DNA from: Chthoniobacter flavus Ellin428
Lineage (GTDB): Bacteria > Verrucomicrobiota > Verrucomicrobiia > Chthoniobacterales > Chthoniobacteraceae
Direction: 5' to 3'
Length of the DNA stretch: 64,000 nt
NCBI RefSeq assembly: GCF_000173075.1
Contig: NZ_ABVL01000002.1
Coordinates: 62,001-126,000, forward strand
Below, in pieces: positions 11,526-20,352 of this stretch (position 1 is the first letter of the stretch; each line of letters starts with the position of its first letter). Position numbers and translations under genes: made by a program. The notes beneath the pieces were generated by a model. It did no database searches and was not told the DNA's origin. It saw only the letters and a program-made list of their open reading frames with translations.

Positions 11526-14393
11526 ATGCCCATGGCCGACCTTAAATTCTCATGCCCGGAATGCCGGCAACGCATCGCCGTCGACGATGGCGCCGCTGGT
11601 ATGCAGGTGGATTGTCCAAACTGCCGGAGCACTCTCATCATCCCACAAGCCACCGACGGACCGGTGAGTATCACCGTGCGGAGGCGCCTGGTTTCGGCCA
11701 GCGGCCATGCGGATAGCGCTTACGAAGAACTGGAACGCAAGCAGCGCGAACTCGCGGTCGCTTTGCAAGAGACGGCCAAGTGGCGGGCGGATACGGAGAA
11801 CTCGCGGGCGGAGTTGATCAAGCTGCGGGAGGATCTCGCGGCGACAGCGAGGGAACGCGATGGCTTGCGGGCCACGGGTATGGAGTTGAACCGGCTGAAG
11901 AGCGAGGAAGGCAGTGTCAGGACCAATCTGGAAAGGGCGCAGCAGGAATTGGCTACGGCCCGTGACGAACGGGAGAAGCTGGTCAAGGAACTGGCCAAGC
12001 GGGGAAGCGAGCCTCCTCCCAGCGGAACGAAACTGGGGCCGGGTCATACTGTCTTGCAGGACCGGCTCATCGAGGGGGAAAGAGAGCGCTCGGAATTGCG
12101 GGCGCAACTCGCGGATGCGTTGAAGCGCTCGGGACCCATTGGCGATGTGGATGTCCAGATCGCGCGGCTGCGGGAGCAATTGGCAGCGGTCTCCACCGAA
12201 CGGGACAGTCTGCGGCACAGCGCGGGCAAGGATGAGGATGAGCTGAAGCATTTGCGAGCTGCGGCGACCGAGATGCAGCGACTTCTGGAGGCAGAGCGCA
12301 CCAGGGCGGCGGAGGCTGCCGGGAACCTGACGGTCGCGGAGCAGAAGATCGCCAATTTCCAAACGGAATTGGAGAAGGCGCGGACGACGACCCTGGAGCA
12401 GGGGACATCGCAGGGTGAAAAGACGGGGCTGCAGAGCCAGTTGGAAACCGCGGCCGCGGAGCATGAGGAGACGCGCCGCAAACTGGGCGAGCAGCAGGCC
12501 GAGTTCAGCCGGATTTTGGAAATGCATTACACCGCGCAGGGCGAGTTGGAAGGCGAGCGGCAAAGGACAGCGGAGAAGCAGGCCGAATTGGAGCGCGTGC
12601 GGGAGTTGCACACCGCGGATCAGCGGGAACTGGAAAGCGTCCGGCAAAAGGCCGCGGATTATCAGTCCGAATTGCACAAACTGCATGACTCCCAGTCCGC
12701 GGCGCAACGCGAACTGGAAGGAGCGAAGCAGGAGCTGGCCAATTTGCGCGAGCAGCGAGGCAAGGGGACCAACGAACACGAGGAAGCGGTACGCAAGATT
12801 ACCGAGCAGCACACCGAGATCGAGCAACTGCGCGCATCCCACCAGAACGCGCAGGGTGAAATCGAAGGGCTCAATCAGCGGCTGAGCAGCATGCGCGACA
12901 GCCATGCCAAGCTCAGCGCGGATCACGAAGAGACGGAGCGCAAACTTTCCGAACAGCAGAACGACCTGAATAGCATTCGCGAGGCGCACACGACCGCGCA
13001 GCGGGAACTCGAGAGTGTGCGCCAGGAGTTCACGAATCTGCGGGACGAGCACGCGAAGGTTTCCACGGAACGCGGTGAAGCGCAGCAGAAGGCTGGCGAG
13101 CAGACGGTTGAATTGAACCGTATGCAGGAAGCGCACGGCGCCTTGCAGCGCGAGCTGGAAGGCATGCGCCAGGAACTCACGAGCCTGCGGGACGAGCACG
13201 CAAAGGTTTCCACGGAACGCGGAGAAGCACAGCAGAAGGCCGGCGAGCAGACGGCGGAATTGAATCGCGTGCAGGAAGCGCACGGCGCCTTGCAGCGCGA
13301 GCTGGAAGGCATGCGCCAGGAGTTGACCGGTCTCAAGGACGAGCACGCCAGGGTCTCCACCGAACGGGATGAAGCGCGCAAGCAGGTGACGGATCGCGAG
13401 GAAGCGTTGCGCACTGCGTCGCTCACCATGGAGGCGGCGAAGAATGAATTCGATCGCACGAAGCTGGAGACGGCGGAGGCCGTGGCGGAGCACGACCGGC
13501 TAAAGGCCGCGGTGGCCGAGGCGGAAGACGAGGCAAAGGATTTGCAGCACCGCGTGGATGGGCTGCTCGATGATTTGCATCAGCGCGAGCACGAGCTTTC
13601 CGAGGCGAAGAAAAAGATCGAGGTCAACAAGGTCGAGCAGGAGCAGGTCCGCCAGCAATTGGTGGCCCGGGAAAACGAGTTGCGCACCGCGCAGGAGAAG
13701 ATCGAGGCGGCGGATCGCGAGATTGAAGAACTAAAGTCGCGCACCGCGACCGATGGCGAGGCACACCAAGGGGAGGTCACGAAATCCAAAGCCCGCATCG
13801 AGGAGCTCGAGGGGCGAGTGGCGTCGTTGCTCTCCGAATTGCAGAACGCCAACAAGGATGCCGGCGACCTGCGGATGAACTGGCAGGCGGGGCGCAGCGA
13901 ACGCGAACAACTCGTCGACAAGATTTCGGGCAAGGAAGCGGAGATCCGGCAATTGCAGGGCGAACTCGAGAAGGCTCGCGAACTGGAGAAGTCGCTGCGC
14001 GCGAAGACCGAGGACGCCGTGAAGGCGATGGTCGCCGCGCAGGAGAAAGGCCAGACGCTGGGCGGCGAACGCGATCGCCTCTCCGCCAATCTCGCGAAGG
14101 TCAATACCGAGCTGGGCGTGGCGCATGAGCAATTGCGCCAGGCGCGCTCGGAGCGTGAGGTTATGCGGTCGAGTGTCGGCTCGGTTGAGATTCAGCTCGA
14201 GCAGGGGCTCGATCAATTGCATGCCGTGGAATCCGAACGCGATGCGCTCAAGACGGAACTCGAAGCGGTCAAGGCCGGTCTCGAGCGCGCCAAGCAGCAC
14301 GTGACGGTGTTGCAATCGCGGCGCGACCAGATGCGCGATGAAATCGCCAAGCTCAAGGTCGCCTTGGGTCAGGCGCCGGATGCGATTGGCTAA
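11526..14393 (+). CDS. Zinc-ribbon coiled-coil protein with 49-residue repeats
   Basis: From the ATG at 11526 the protein has about 955 residues. It begins with a zinc-ribbon-like CPEC...CPNC pair, the pattern of small FmdB/DUF-type ribbons. Residues from about 60 to the end are continuous charged coiled coil. Residues about 407-650 contain five tandem units of exactly 49 residues (seven heptads), preceded by 28-residue units. No transmembrane segment or signal peptide is seen, so it is probably cytoplasmic and filamentous. A GTG at 11502 would add eight residues. A structural or scaffold role is plausible but unproven. It is transcribed alone, ahead of an inverted repeat. Confidence 0.75.
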   Translation: MPMADLKFSCPECRQRIAVDDGAAGMQVDCPNCRSTLIIPQATDGPVSITVRRRLVSASGHADSAYEELERKQRELAVALQETAKWRADTENSRAELIKLREDLAATARERDGLRATGMELNRLKSEEGSVRTNLERAQQELATARDEREKLVKELAKRGSEPPPSGTKLGPGHTVLQDRLIEGERERSELRAQLADALKRSGPIGDVDVQIARLREQLAAVSTERDSLRHSAGKDEDELKHLRAAATEMQRLLEAERTRAAEAAGNLTVAEQKIANFQTELEKARTTTLEQGTSQGEKTGLQSQLETAAAEHEETRRKLGEQQAEFSRILEMHYTAQGELEGERQRTAEKQAELERVRELHTADQRELESVRQKAADYQSELHKLHDSQSAAQRELEGAKQELANLREQRGKGTNEHEEAVRKITEQHTEIEQLRASHQNAQGEIEGLNQRLSSMRDSHAKLSADHEETERKLSEQQNDLNSIREAHTTAQRELESVRQEFTNLRDEHAKVSTERGEAQQKAGEQTVELNRMQEAHGALQRELEGMRQELTSLRDEHAKVSTERGEAQQKAGEQTAELNRVQEAHGALQRELEGMRQELTGLKDEHARVSTERDEARKQVTDREEALRTASLTMEAAKNEFDRTKLETAEAVAEHDRLKAAVAEAEDEAKDLQHRVDGLLDDLHQREHELSEAKKKIEVNKVEQEQVRQQLVARENELRTAQEKIEAADREIEELKSRTATDGEAHQGEVTKSKARIEELEGRVASLLSELQNANKDAGDLRMNWQAGRSEREQLVDKISGKEAEIRQLQGELEKARELEKSLRAKTEDAVKAMVAAQEKGQTLGGERDRLSANLAKVNTELGVAHEQLRQARSEREVMRSSVGSVEIQLEQGLDQLHAVESERDALKTELEAVKAGLERAKQHVTVLQSRRDQMRDEIAKLKVALGQAPDAIG
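12744..13478 (+). repeat. Five tandem 147-bp coding repeats
   Basis: Units begin at 12744, 12891, 13038, 13185 and 13332, each 147 bp apart. Units 3 and 4 are nearly identical at DNA level (shared words AAGGTTTCCACGGAACGCG and AGCGCACGGCGCCTTGCAGC). Units 1, 2 and 5 are more diverged. The period equals 49 codons, or seven heptads, so copy-number change keeps the coiled coil in register. Confidence 0.85.
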
Positions 14394-14430
14394 TAGGGGG
14401 TACCGGAACTCCCTTCGAACAGAAAAATGG

Positions 14431-14501
14431 ACCACCGATTTCACGGATTACGCGGATTTTCTGGAGGCCACGGAATCCGTGAAATCCGCGTAATCCGTGG
14501 T
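14431..14501. repeat. GGATTTCAC/GGATTACGC-word inverted repeat
   Basis: The left half has CGATTTCACGGATTACGCGG and the right half its complement in shifted order, with ACCAC at 14431-14435 and GTGGT at 14497-14501 closing the stem. It fills most of the gap between the coiled-coil gene and the lipid operon and may end the former's transcript. Confidence 0.65.
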
Positions 14502-14518
14502 CAAACTCTCTTCAAGTC

Positions 14519-14866
14519 TTGAAGACGCCGCTCATCTCCATCGTCTTCTTCCTGCTGGCGGCACTCTTCGGTGCGGTTGGGCAGTTCCTTTACAAGTCCG
14601 GCGCGGAGCGGACGGGCGGGACGATCGCCGGGTATCTGTTGAATCCGCGATTGTTGGGCGGGGTGATTTGCTACGTCGCGGTGATGGTGCTCTTCGTGGC
14701 AGCTTTCAAGAAGGGCGGAGCGCTAGCCACGTTGTATCCCATCTACGCCACGACTTTCATCTTCGCCGCGCTGATTGCCCTCTGGGCTTACGGCACGCCG
14801 ATCAAACCGGTGAATGTGGGCGGCATGCTTCTGCTTGTCGCGGGGATGTATTTCATGGGACGTTAG
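14519..14866 (+). CDS. Small DMT-superfamily (EamA/SMR-like) membrane protein
   Basis: The 115-residue protein has four hydrophobic helices, with GAVGQFLYKSGAER in the first and KKGGALATLYPIYATTFIFAAL in the third. This is the layout of half-size drug/metabolite transporters such as SMR proteins and the EamA half-domain. It begins with TTG at 14519. It ends 3 bp before the CDP-alcohol phosphatidyltransferase gene, so it belongs to the lipid operon and may move a lipid precursor, substrate unknown. Confidence 0.75.
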   Translation: MKTPLISIVFFLLAALFGAVGQFLYKSGAERTGGTIAGYLLNPRLLGGVICYVAVMVLFVAAFKKGGALATLYPIYATTFIFAALIALWAYGTPIKPVNVGGMLLLVAGMYFMGR

Positions 14867-14869
14867 TTA

Positions 14870-15539
14870 ATGCCCATTGAAACATCGGGACGCCGTCCGT
14901 TAAAAACGCGCGACTGGCTGTTTTTCAAAAATCTCGCCACCTGGCTGGCGAGCCATCGGGCGACGCCGAATGCGATTTCGTTCATGAGCATCGTCTTCGG
15001 CTGTCTCGCCGGAGCATCGCTGGCGGCGACGGCGCATGTGGAAGGCTGGGCGGTGCGCGCTTGCTGGCTCGGCGCCGCGGTGGGCGTACAATTGCGGCTC
15101 ATCGCCAATTTGCTCGATGGCATGGTCGCGGTGGAGGGACGCAAAGGTGGGCCGGTTGGGGGATCTTTGGAACGAGGCGCCGGACCGCGTTTCCGATGCG
15201 GCGATTTTCATCGGTGCCGGTTATGCCGCGGGAAGTTGCCCCGCGCTGGGATTCAGCGCCGCGGTGGTTGCGCTCTTTGTCGCTTACGTTCGCGCTTTGG
15301 GTGCGAGTGTGGGCGTGGGGCAGATTTTTCTCGGTCCACAAGCCAAGCAACAACGCATGGCCGTGACCACCGGGGCGAGTGTGCTTTCCGCGCTGGTGCC
15401 CGCTGCGCAATGGGACGTGGGCGGATTTTCGCTGACCCTCATTCGCCTGGCGTTGGGCATCATCGTCCTCGGAGGGATTGTGACCGCCTGGCGTCGATTG
15501 ACTCGCGTTGCCACACTGCTGCGAGAGAAAGCTCATTGA
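14870..15539 (+). CDS. CDP-alcohol phosphatidyltransferase family protein, +1 frameshift in a G5 run
   Basis: This membrane enzyme class transfers a phosphatidyl group from a CDP-linked lipid to an alcohol. The first frame gives MPIETSGRRPLKTRDWLF... and the start of the active-site motif NLLDGMVAVEG. From 15158-15162 (GGGGG) the homologous sequence continues one frame over as LWNEAPDRVSDAAIFIGAGYA and on to the stop at 15539. Removing one G joins them into about 222 residues with the DG...D...D metal-binding pattern and several helices. As written, the first frame runs on into the next gene's reading frame. Probably a sequence error or fresh mutation. The cdsA-like gene overlaps its stop. 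Confidence 0.8.
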
Positions 15540-16513
15540 TATGTTCGGAGTTGCACCCCGTCGCTTTTTGGATTGCCGCTGGCATCGCCGCTGGACTCGC
15601 GGTCACGCCGTTGATTTTCCTCATCCTCGACAAAACCGGAAAGCTGAAGCCCGCCCTCCGCAGCGATTTGTGGACGCGCTACAAATCGTGGCTGGTGCTC
15701 GCGCCGTTGATGGTCGGCCCATTGCTCGCCGGACGGTTGGCGGCGATCATCGGGGTCGGCGTGCTTTCGCTGGCGTGTTACCGCGAGTTTGCGCGGGCCA
15801 CGGGCATGTTTCGGTATCGGGCGATCAGCGCGGTCGTCGCGCTTGGCATTCTGCTGCTCACCTTTGCCGCGGCGGATCAATGGTACGGCTTCTTCGTAGC
15901 CCTGAGTTCGTTGACTATCTCGCTCCTCGTCATCATCGCGCTCTTCGCCGATCAACCGAAAGGTTACATCCAGCGTGTGGCCCTCGGTATATTTGCCTTC
16001 TCGCTCTTCGGCGTGTGCCTGGGTCACTACGGCTATTTCGCCAATGACAAGGACGGGGCGGGGCAGGCTTTCCTCCTGGCCATCCTGCTCTGCGTCGAAC
16101 TCAACGATGTCTTCGCCTACTGCACGGGCAAGATGTTCGGCCGGCGCAAGCTGGCTCCGCAGACCAGCCCGAACAAGACCATTGGTGGGGCGCTCGGTGC
16201 GCTGATCCTGACCAGCGCGCTCTTCGCCACGCTCGTGCACGCCATCGTGCATGGCAGCGCGCTCGATCAACCCGTGCATCTCGTCGCGATGGGCATGCTC
16301 CTTTCACTCACTGGACAATGGGGCGATCTCGTGATGTCGAGCATCAAGCGCGATCTCGGGGTGAAGGATCTCGGCGTCACCATTCCCGGACACGGTGGCT
16401 TACTCGATCGGTTCGACAGCCTCATCTTCGTCGGCCCAGCCATGTTTCATTACGTGAATTACTTCCTCGGGCTCGGCCTCGATCAACCGGTCCGCGGCAT
16501 CACCGGGCATTGA
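15536..16513 (+). CDS. cdsA: Phosphatidate cytidylyltransferase (CdsA family)
   Basis: This enzyme makes CDP-diacylglycerol from phosphatidate and CTP in the inner membrane. The roughly 325-residue protein has about eight hydrophobic helices, ELNDVFAYCTGKMFGRRKLAP, and the family signature SSIKRDLGVKDLGVTIPGHGG followed by LLDRFD. I place the start at TTG 15536, which overlaps the upstream TGA and follows GAGAGAAAG; TTG at 15551 is an alternative. Because of the upstream G5 frameshift, this frame is open back to 14870, so automatic callers may fuse the two. Neighbouring CDP-alcohol transferase and PlsC genes recall the ynbAB arrangement of E. coli. Confidence 0.88.
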   Translation: MICSELHPVAFWIAAGIAAGLAVTPLIFLILDKTGKLKPALRSDLWTRYKSWLVLAPLMVGPLLAGRLAAIIGVGVLSLACYREFARATGMFRYRAISAVVALGILLLTFAAADQWYGFFVALSSLTISLLVIIALFADQPKGYIQRVALGIFAFSLFGVCLGHYGYFANDKDGAGQAFLLAILLCVELNDVFAYCTGKMFGRRKLAPQTSPNKTIGGALGALILTSALFATLVHAIVHGSALDQPVHLVAMGMLLSLTGQWGDLVMSSIKRDLGVKDLGVTIPGHGGLLDRFDSLIFVGPAMFHYVNYFLGLGLDQPVRGITGH

Positions 16514-17235
16514 TGGACGACTGGCAATACAAACCGGCGGGGGACCACGGTCTCAAGCACGAGGAGAGCTTCAAAAGCTTGCGCCGCGAGGTGGGGCTCC
16601 TCGGCACGATCACGCAAACGGCGTGGCGCCTGGCGGTGCGCGGTTATTTGCGCGGCTATCATCGGCTGCGAGTGGATGGCGTGGAGCATGTGCCGGCGAA
16701 GCCTTCATTTGTCATGGTGGCGAATCACACCAGCCATCTCGATGCGCTCACCCTGGCGGCGGCGTTGCCGTGGCCGTTGCGGCGCTTCGCGTTTCCCATC
16801 GCGGCGGGCGATGTGTTTTTCGAGACGCCGGCGGTGGCGCTCTTTTCCGCGATGATGCTCAATGCGCTGCCCATGTGGCGGAAGAGTTGCGGCCCGCATG
16901 CCATGCAGCAACTCCGCGATCGTCTCCTCAGCGAACCGACGATCTATGTGCTCTTTCCCGAAGGGACGCGCAGCCGCGACGGCAGCCTGGGTCGTTTCAA
17001 GCCTGGCCTTGGGATGATCGTCGCCGAGAGCGAAGTGCCGGTGGTGCCTTGCTACCTGCACGGCGCCCATGCGGCCTGTCCGGCGAATCGGAAAATGCCG
17101 CTGCCGCTACCGCTTCACCTGCGGATCGGAGCGCCGTTGACGTTTGGGGCGGTCAAGAACGAGCGCGCCGGTTGGCAGGAGATCGCAGCCAAGCTCGAAG
17201 CCGCGGTGAGTGCCTTGCGTGACGCCGGGCAATAG
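16513..17235 (+). CDS. plsC: 1-acyl-sn-glycerol-3-phosphate acyltransferase (PlsC family)
   Basis: The 240-residue acyltransferase has the catalytic NHTSHLDAL (HX4D) motif and the substrate-binding FPEGTRSRDG motif. It also has VPVVPCYLHGA, the usual fourth block. It would acylate lysophosphatidate to phosphatidate, the substrate of the upstream CdsA. The ATG at 16513 overlaps the cdsA TGA (ATGA-type junction), indicating coupling. Its stop codon TAG lies in the left arm of the inverted repeat at 17230-17299. Confidence 0.92.
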   Translation: MDDWQYKPAGDHGLKHEESFKSLRREVGLLGTITQTAWRLAVRGYLRGYHRLRVDGVEHVPAKPSFVMVANHTSHLDALTLAAALPWPLRRFAFPIAAGDVFFETPAVALFSAMMLNALPMWRKSCGPHAMQQLRDRLLSEPTIYVLFPEGTRSRDGSLGRFKPGLGMIVAESEVPVVPCYLHGAHAACPANRKMPLPLPLHLRIGAPLTFGAVKNERAGWQEIAAKLEAAVSALRDAGQ

Positions 17236-17299
17236 GAGAACAGGAAGGATAGGCGCGATAGGAGTCCTATATCTCCTATTCCTCCCATACCTCCTATTG
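17230..17299. terminator. TCCTAT-word inverted repeat containing both convergent stop codons
   Basis: CAATAGGAG at 17230-17238 and its complement at 17291-17299 form the perfect ends of a stem; between them lie several AGGAT/ATCCT-type words. The plsC stop (17233-17235) and the stop of the convergent small gene (17294-17296) both fall in these ends, so both proteins end in Gln-stop from the same nine bases. The element at 29703-29766 uses the same words. Confidence 0.7.
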
Positions 17300-17620
17300 A
17301 TTGTCCGGCGGCTTGTCCGCGGAAGAGCCGTCCGTCTTCTGGCGAAAATCGCCCCGCAAACCGCTGACCAACAACCCGACCCCCGTGCCGACAAGCGCGC
17401 CGAAGGGCCCGAAGAAGACCGCGCAAACGACCACCCGGGTGATCTTGGCGCTCACCGGAGGTGGTGTCCCCGCGGGGATCCCCGGCGCTTCGGCCAGCGG
17501 AGGAGCGGGCAACGGCGCCCGCTCGTGCCCATAGCCTCCGAGGACGGTGAAGAGCATGTAGATCTCCGCGAGGATAAATCCGGCGATGGCGAAAGGTTTG
17601 GCAAGGTTACGGCCCGGCAT
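17294..17620 (-). CDS. Small membrane protein, unknown function
   Basis: The 108-residue protein has two hydrophobic segments (about residues 9-27 and 61-84) separated by a Pro/Ala-rich linker, ending in a polar tail. The ATG at 17620 is the first available. Codon use looks ordinary and it sits convergent to plsC. No family recognised. Confidence 0.6.
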   Translation of the reverse strand: MPGRNLAKPFAIAGFILAEIYMLFTVLGGYGHERAPLPAPPLAEAPGIPAGTPPPVSAKITRVVVCAVFFGPFGALVGTGVGLLVSGLRGDFRQKTDGSSADKPPDNQ

Positions 17621-17714
17621 GGGTGCGAACTAGAGCCTCGAGGTGGTCCTGTGTCGAGAATGTGACGAAGAAAATTGAGCCAATAGGCAAAGTTCGTGCT
17701 ATTTCGTATTTGCA

Positions 17715-18159
17715 ATGAATATGACTTTTCGCCCCTTGAACTGCGCCACCGTGATGACGGGCCTCGCGCTGGCTTTGGGAGCGTGCGGCCATGTGCAACT
17801 CACCCACGTTCCACCCGGCGAATCCCTCGGGGGTCGCCATGGCTCGGAAGCCGGATCTGGTCCGTCTGCCGGCGCCGCCGCCTGGAGCCGTCGTCCAACA
17901 AGCATCTGCCTCCAATCCCAACGCCGGGATGCGGGAAGGCGACAGGATCTCCCACGTGGCGGACGCTTATTCCCGCGGCGAATTCTGCATGAACGCGGGC
18001 AAAGACGACGAGGCCATCGCGGCTTTCCAGGAAGCGGTGAAAATCGACCCCACTTTTACGGATGCCTGGGCGCGTCTCGCCGCTCTTTACGAGAAGAAGG
18101 GCGATAACAAGAAGGCCATCGACGCCTTCCGTCGTTCGAAGAAAGTCGCCAAGGGGTAA
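17715..18159 (+). CDS. TPR lipoprotein, +1 frameshift in a G5 run
   Basis: The first frame encodes a lipoprotein signal peptide with lipobox LGAC (Cys24), followed by GHVQLTHVPPGESLG. At GGGGG (17829-17833) homologous-looking sequence continues one frame over: VAMARKPDLVRLP, a Pro/Gln linker, and a tetratricopeptide pair (KDDEAIAAFQEAVKIDP and KKAIDAFRRSKKV). Removing one G gives about 147 residues of a plausible outer-membrane TPR lipoprotein. It may act as a protein-interaction module. The shifted second frame alone (ATG-like start at 17791) lacks a signal peptide, which is why I favour the joined version. Confidence 0.7.
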
Positions 18160-18173
18160 GCCCGCGATCGGAG

Positions 18174-18623
18174 TCAGACCTCGCGTAAGGCGCGTTCCAC
18201 CGCCGTGGGGAGCGCCATCGCGCCATCACCACCCAGCGAGCGGTCGATGTCTTCCAGCCGGCGAATGAGGTCGACGACCTCGCCGCGCGCGTACGGGCCA
18301 CCGGCGGCCGCGCAAAAGTGGGTGCGGCATCCGAATGGACGCCCTTCGTAGATGAGACAACGCCCCGTGGCGTGATTGAGCAGGGGGCAGGCGCCCTCGA
18401 TGCTCTCCGGCATTTGCTTGCGCCCGGATGCCCGCACCGCTTTTGCCGCGACGAGCGCTTCGCCCTTGGTGAGAAAGGGAGTGCGGCCGGTGAGCCGGAA
18501 GCGGCAGCATTCGGTGCGCTGGACGCACTGGCGCTCGATGGGGCGCTCCGCCAATTCACGATAGATCGCCTTCACGGCCTCCACGGCGGAAGAGGGAGTC
18601 AGCGGAGCAGTGCGGCGTTTCAT
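18174..18623 (-). CDS. YkgJ-family cysteine cluster protein
   Basis: From the ATG at 18623 the protein has 149 residues with the Cys pattern of the YkgJ/UPF0153 zinc-or-iron-binding family: QCVQRTECCRF, ACPLLNHATGRCLIYEGRP and FGCRTHFC. The molecular role of the family is unknown. It converges on the TPR lipoprotein gene with only 14 bp between stops, and follows the BaiN-like gene by 5 bp on the same strand, so it is probably cotranscribed with it. Confidence 0.85.
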   Translation of the reverse strand: MKRRTAPLTPSSAVEAVKAIYRELAERPIERQCVQRTECCRFRLTGRTPFLTKGEALVAAKAVRASGRKQMPESIEGACPLLNHATGRCLIYEGRPFGCRTHFCAAAGGPYARGEVVDLIRRLEDIDRSLGGDGAMALPTAVERALREV

Positions 18624-18628
18624 GGATT

Positions 18629-19807
18629 TCAAACGAACTGGCCGGCGGCATTGCCGGAGGCCCAGGCCCACTGGAAGTTATACCCGCCCAGCCAGCCCGT
18701 CACATCCACGACTTCGCCGATAAAAAAGAGTCCCGGCACCTGGCGCGCTTCCATCGTCTTCGAGGAGAGCGCAGCCGTATCGACGCCACCGAGGGTCACT
18801 TCCGCTTTCGCATAACCCTCGGTGCCTGGAAACGTGACCGGCCACGCATTCAAGGCCGAGGCGAGGTCCTTCAACTCATGCGCGTTGAGATGGGGCAGCT
18901 TCTTCGCCGGCGCATAGCGGGCGCACCACGTTTCGGCAAACCGTCGCGGCCAGAACCGGCTCAACAATGCCTCCGGTTCAATTGACTCGCGGCGCGCTTC
19001 GGCCAGCACCTGCGCGGCCTGCCTGCCCGGCAATAGATCAAACGCCACGGCTTCCCCCTCACGCCAGAATGAGGAAATTTGCAGCACCGCCGGTCCACTC
19101 ACACCACGGTGCGTGAAGAGCAGGTTCTCCTCGAAAGACGTGCCATTGCTGCGCGCGACGACGGGCACCGAGACGCCGCTCAAATCACCCAGGCGCGAGT
19201 CTCCCGAGGCGAAGGTGAGGGGAACCAGCCCCGGCCGAATTTCCGTGAGCGGCAAGCCAAACTGCCGCGCCAGGCGATAGCCAAAATCGGTCGCTCCCAA
19301 TTTGGGAAACGACAGCCCTCCGGTGGCGATGACCAGCGAATGACACTCCAGCGTGCCGGTGTTGGTGGCCAGGGAAAAGCGGTCCGCCTTCCGCACCTCG
19401 TTCACCCGGCAATTCAACCGAATCTCCACGCCCACCTGTTCACATTCCGTGAGCAGCAGATTGATGATTTCTCGCGAGCTACTGTCGCAGAACTGCTGGC
19501 CCAGCTTCTTCTCGTGGTAGGCAATCCCGTGCTTCTCCACCAGCGCCACGAAATCCCACGGCGTGAACCGGGCCAACGCCGACTTACAGAAGTCCGGCTG
19601 GCGTGACAGATAGTTTCCCGGCCCGGCGTTGAGATTGGTGAAGTTGCAGCGGCCGCCACCGGAAATGGTGATCTTCTTGCCTACGCGGTCGTTGTGCTCG
19701 ATCACGGTGACACGCCGGCCGCGTTTGCCCGCCTGGATGGCACACATCAGCCCGGCCGCACCCGCCCCGAGGACGATCACATCGCGAAATTCCGGTTCAG
19801 TGCTCAC
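18629..19807 (-). CDS. NAD(P)/FAD-dependent oxidoreductase, BaiN/HI0933 family
   Basis: This is a flavoprotein of about 392 residues. It has the dinucleotide-binding VIVLGAGAAGLMCAIQAGKRG and the family-specific NDRVGKKITISGGGRCNFTN. LVIATGGLSFPKLGATDFGY follows, and the C-terminal GEVVDVTGWLGGYNFQWAW closes the FAD site. The substrate is unknown for most of the family. The likely start is GTG at 19807, which overlaps the TGA of the DUF309 gene (GTGA junction); an ATG-like alternative at 19849 would extend into that gene. Confidence 0.92.
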   Translation of the reverse strand: MSTEPEFRDVIVLGAGAAGLMCAIQAGKRGRRVTVIEHNDRVGKKITISGGGRCNFTNLNAGPGNYLSRQPDFCKSALARFTPWDFVALVEKHGIAYHEKKLGQQFCDSSSREIINLLLTECEQVGVEIRLNCRVNEVRKADRFSLATNTGTLECHSLVIATGGLSFPKLGATDFGYRLARQFGLPLTEIRPGLVPLTFASGDSRLGDLSGVSVPVVARSNGTSFEENLLFTHRGVSGPAVLQISSFWREGEAVAFDLLPGRQAAQVLAEARRESIEPEALLSRFWPRRFAETWCARYAPAKKLPHLNAHELKDLASALNAWPVTFPGTEGYAKAEVTLGGVDTAALSSKTMEARQVPGLFFIGEVVDVTGWLGGYNFQWAWASGNAAGQFV

Positions 19808-20262
19808 TCGGAAAGAAGATCGATCTGCGGAGCATGGGTCGGCTTCCACGGGTTGCGTTCGTATTCACCGGCAATGATCTCCGCGCTTTGCCGCTCGCAC
19901 AGTCGCAATACCGCGGCGACGTCCAGTTGCAGATGCCGCGGGGCGAAGGCGCCGAGGTTTTTTGCCGCCAGCTGAAAGAGCCGCACCGCCGGCCGCAAGC
20001 GCCGCCCATGCTTGGGATGCGTCGGATGCAGGAACTGCTTCTGCAGATGGACAAAGGCGCCCGCGACTTGGATCAGGCCTTTGAAAAACGGGTAATTTTC
20101 GTCGCGCCGCTCCAGCCACAGATTCTCCAGCACATCGTGGGCTTCGTAGTATTGTTGCTCGTTGAAACACGTAAAAAAGCCCTGGTAACGCGGGTCGAGC
20201 GCCAGCGCCGGGTTGGCGCCGAGCTGCTGGACAAAGGCGGAAATGCGTTCGTTTTTTTTCAT
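19804..20262 (-). CDS. DUF309 domain-containing protein
   Basis: The 152-residue helical protein contains the DUF309 core CFNEQQYYEAHDVLENLWLE followed by FFKGLIQVAGAFVHLQ. Conserved His/Glu residues in EAHDVLE are the family hallmark; the function is unknown. The start ATG at 20262 lies 90 bp from the divergent CNNM/CorC gene. Its stop overlaps the start of the BaiN-like gene, so the three minus-strand genes form an operon. Confidence 0.88.
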   Translation of the reverse strand: MKKNERISAFVQQLGANPALALDPRYQGFFTCFNEQQYYEAHDVLENLWLERRDENYPFFKGLIQVAGAFVHLQKQFLHPTHPKHGRRLRPAVRLFQLAAKNLGAFAPRHLQLDVAAVLRLCERQSAEIIAGEYERNPWKPTHAPQIDLLSE

Positions 20263-20352
20263 CGCGCGGGCGGAGGGGCGAACTATTCTGTGTGGTCTTG
20301 TGTCTAGCAAGTTGCGATTGATTATAGAGGTGTCCTTCTCGGATGCGCCACG

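Noticed and set aside
15158-15162. Programmed ribosomal frameshifting at the G5 run
   Set aside because: There is no slippery heptamer of the usual kind and no downstream pseudoknot, and similar G5 lesions occur in unrelated genes, which points to error or mutation.
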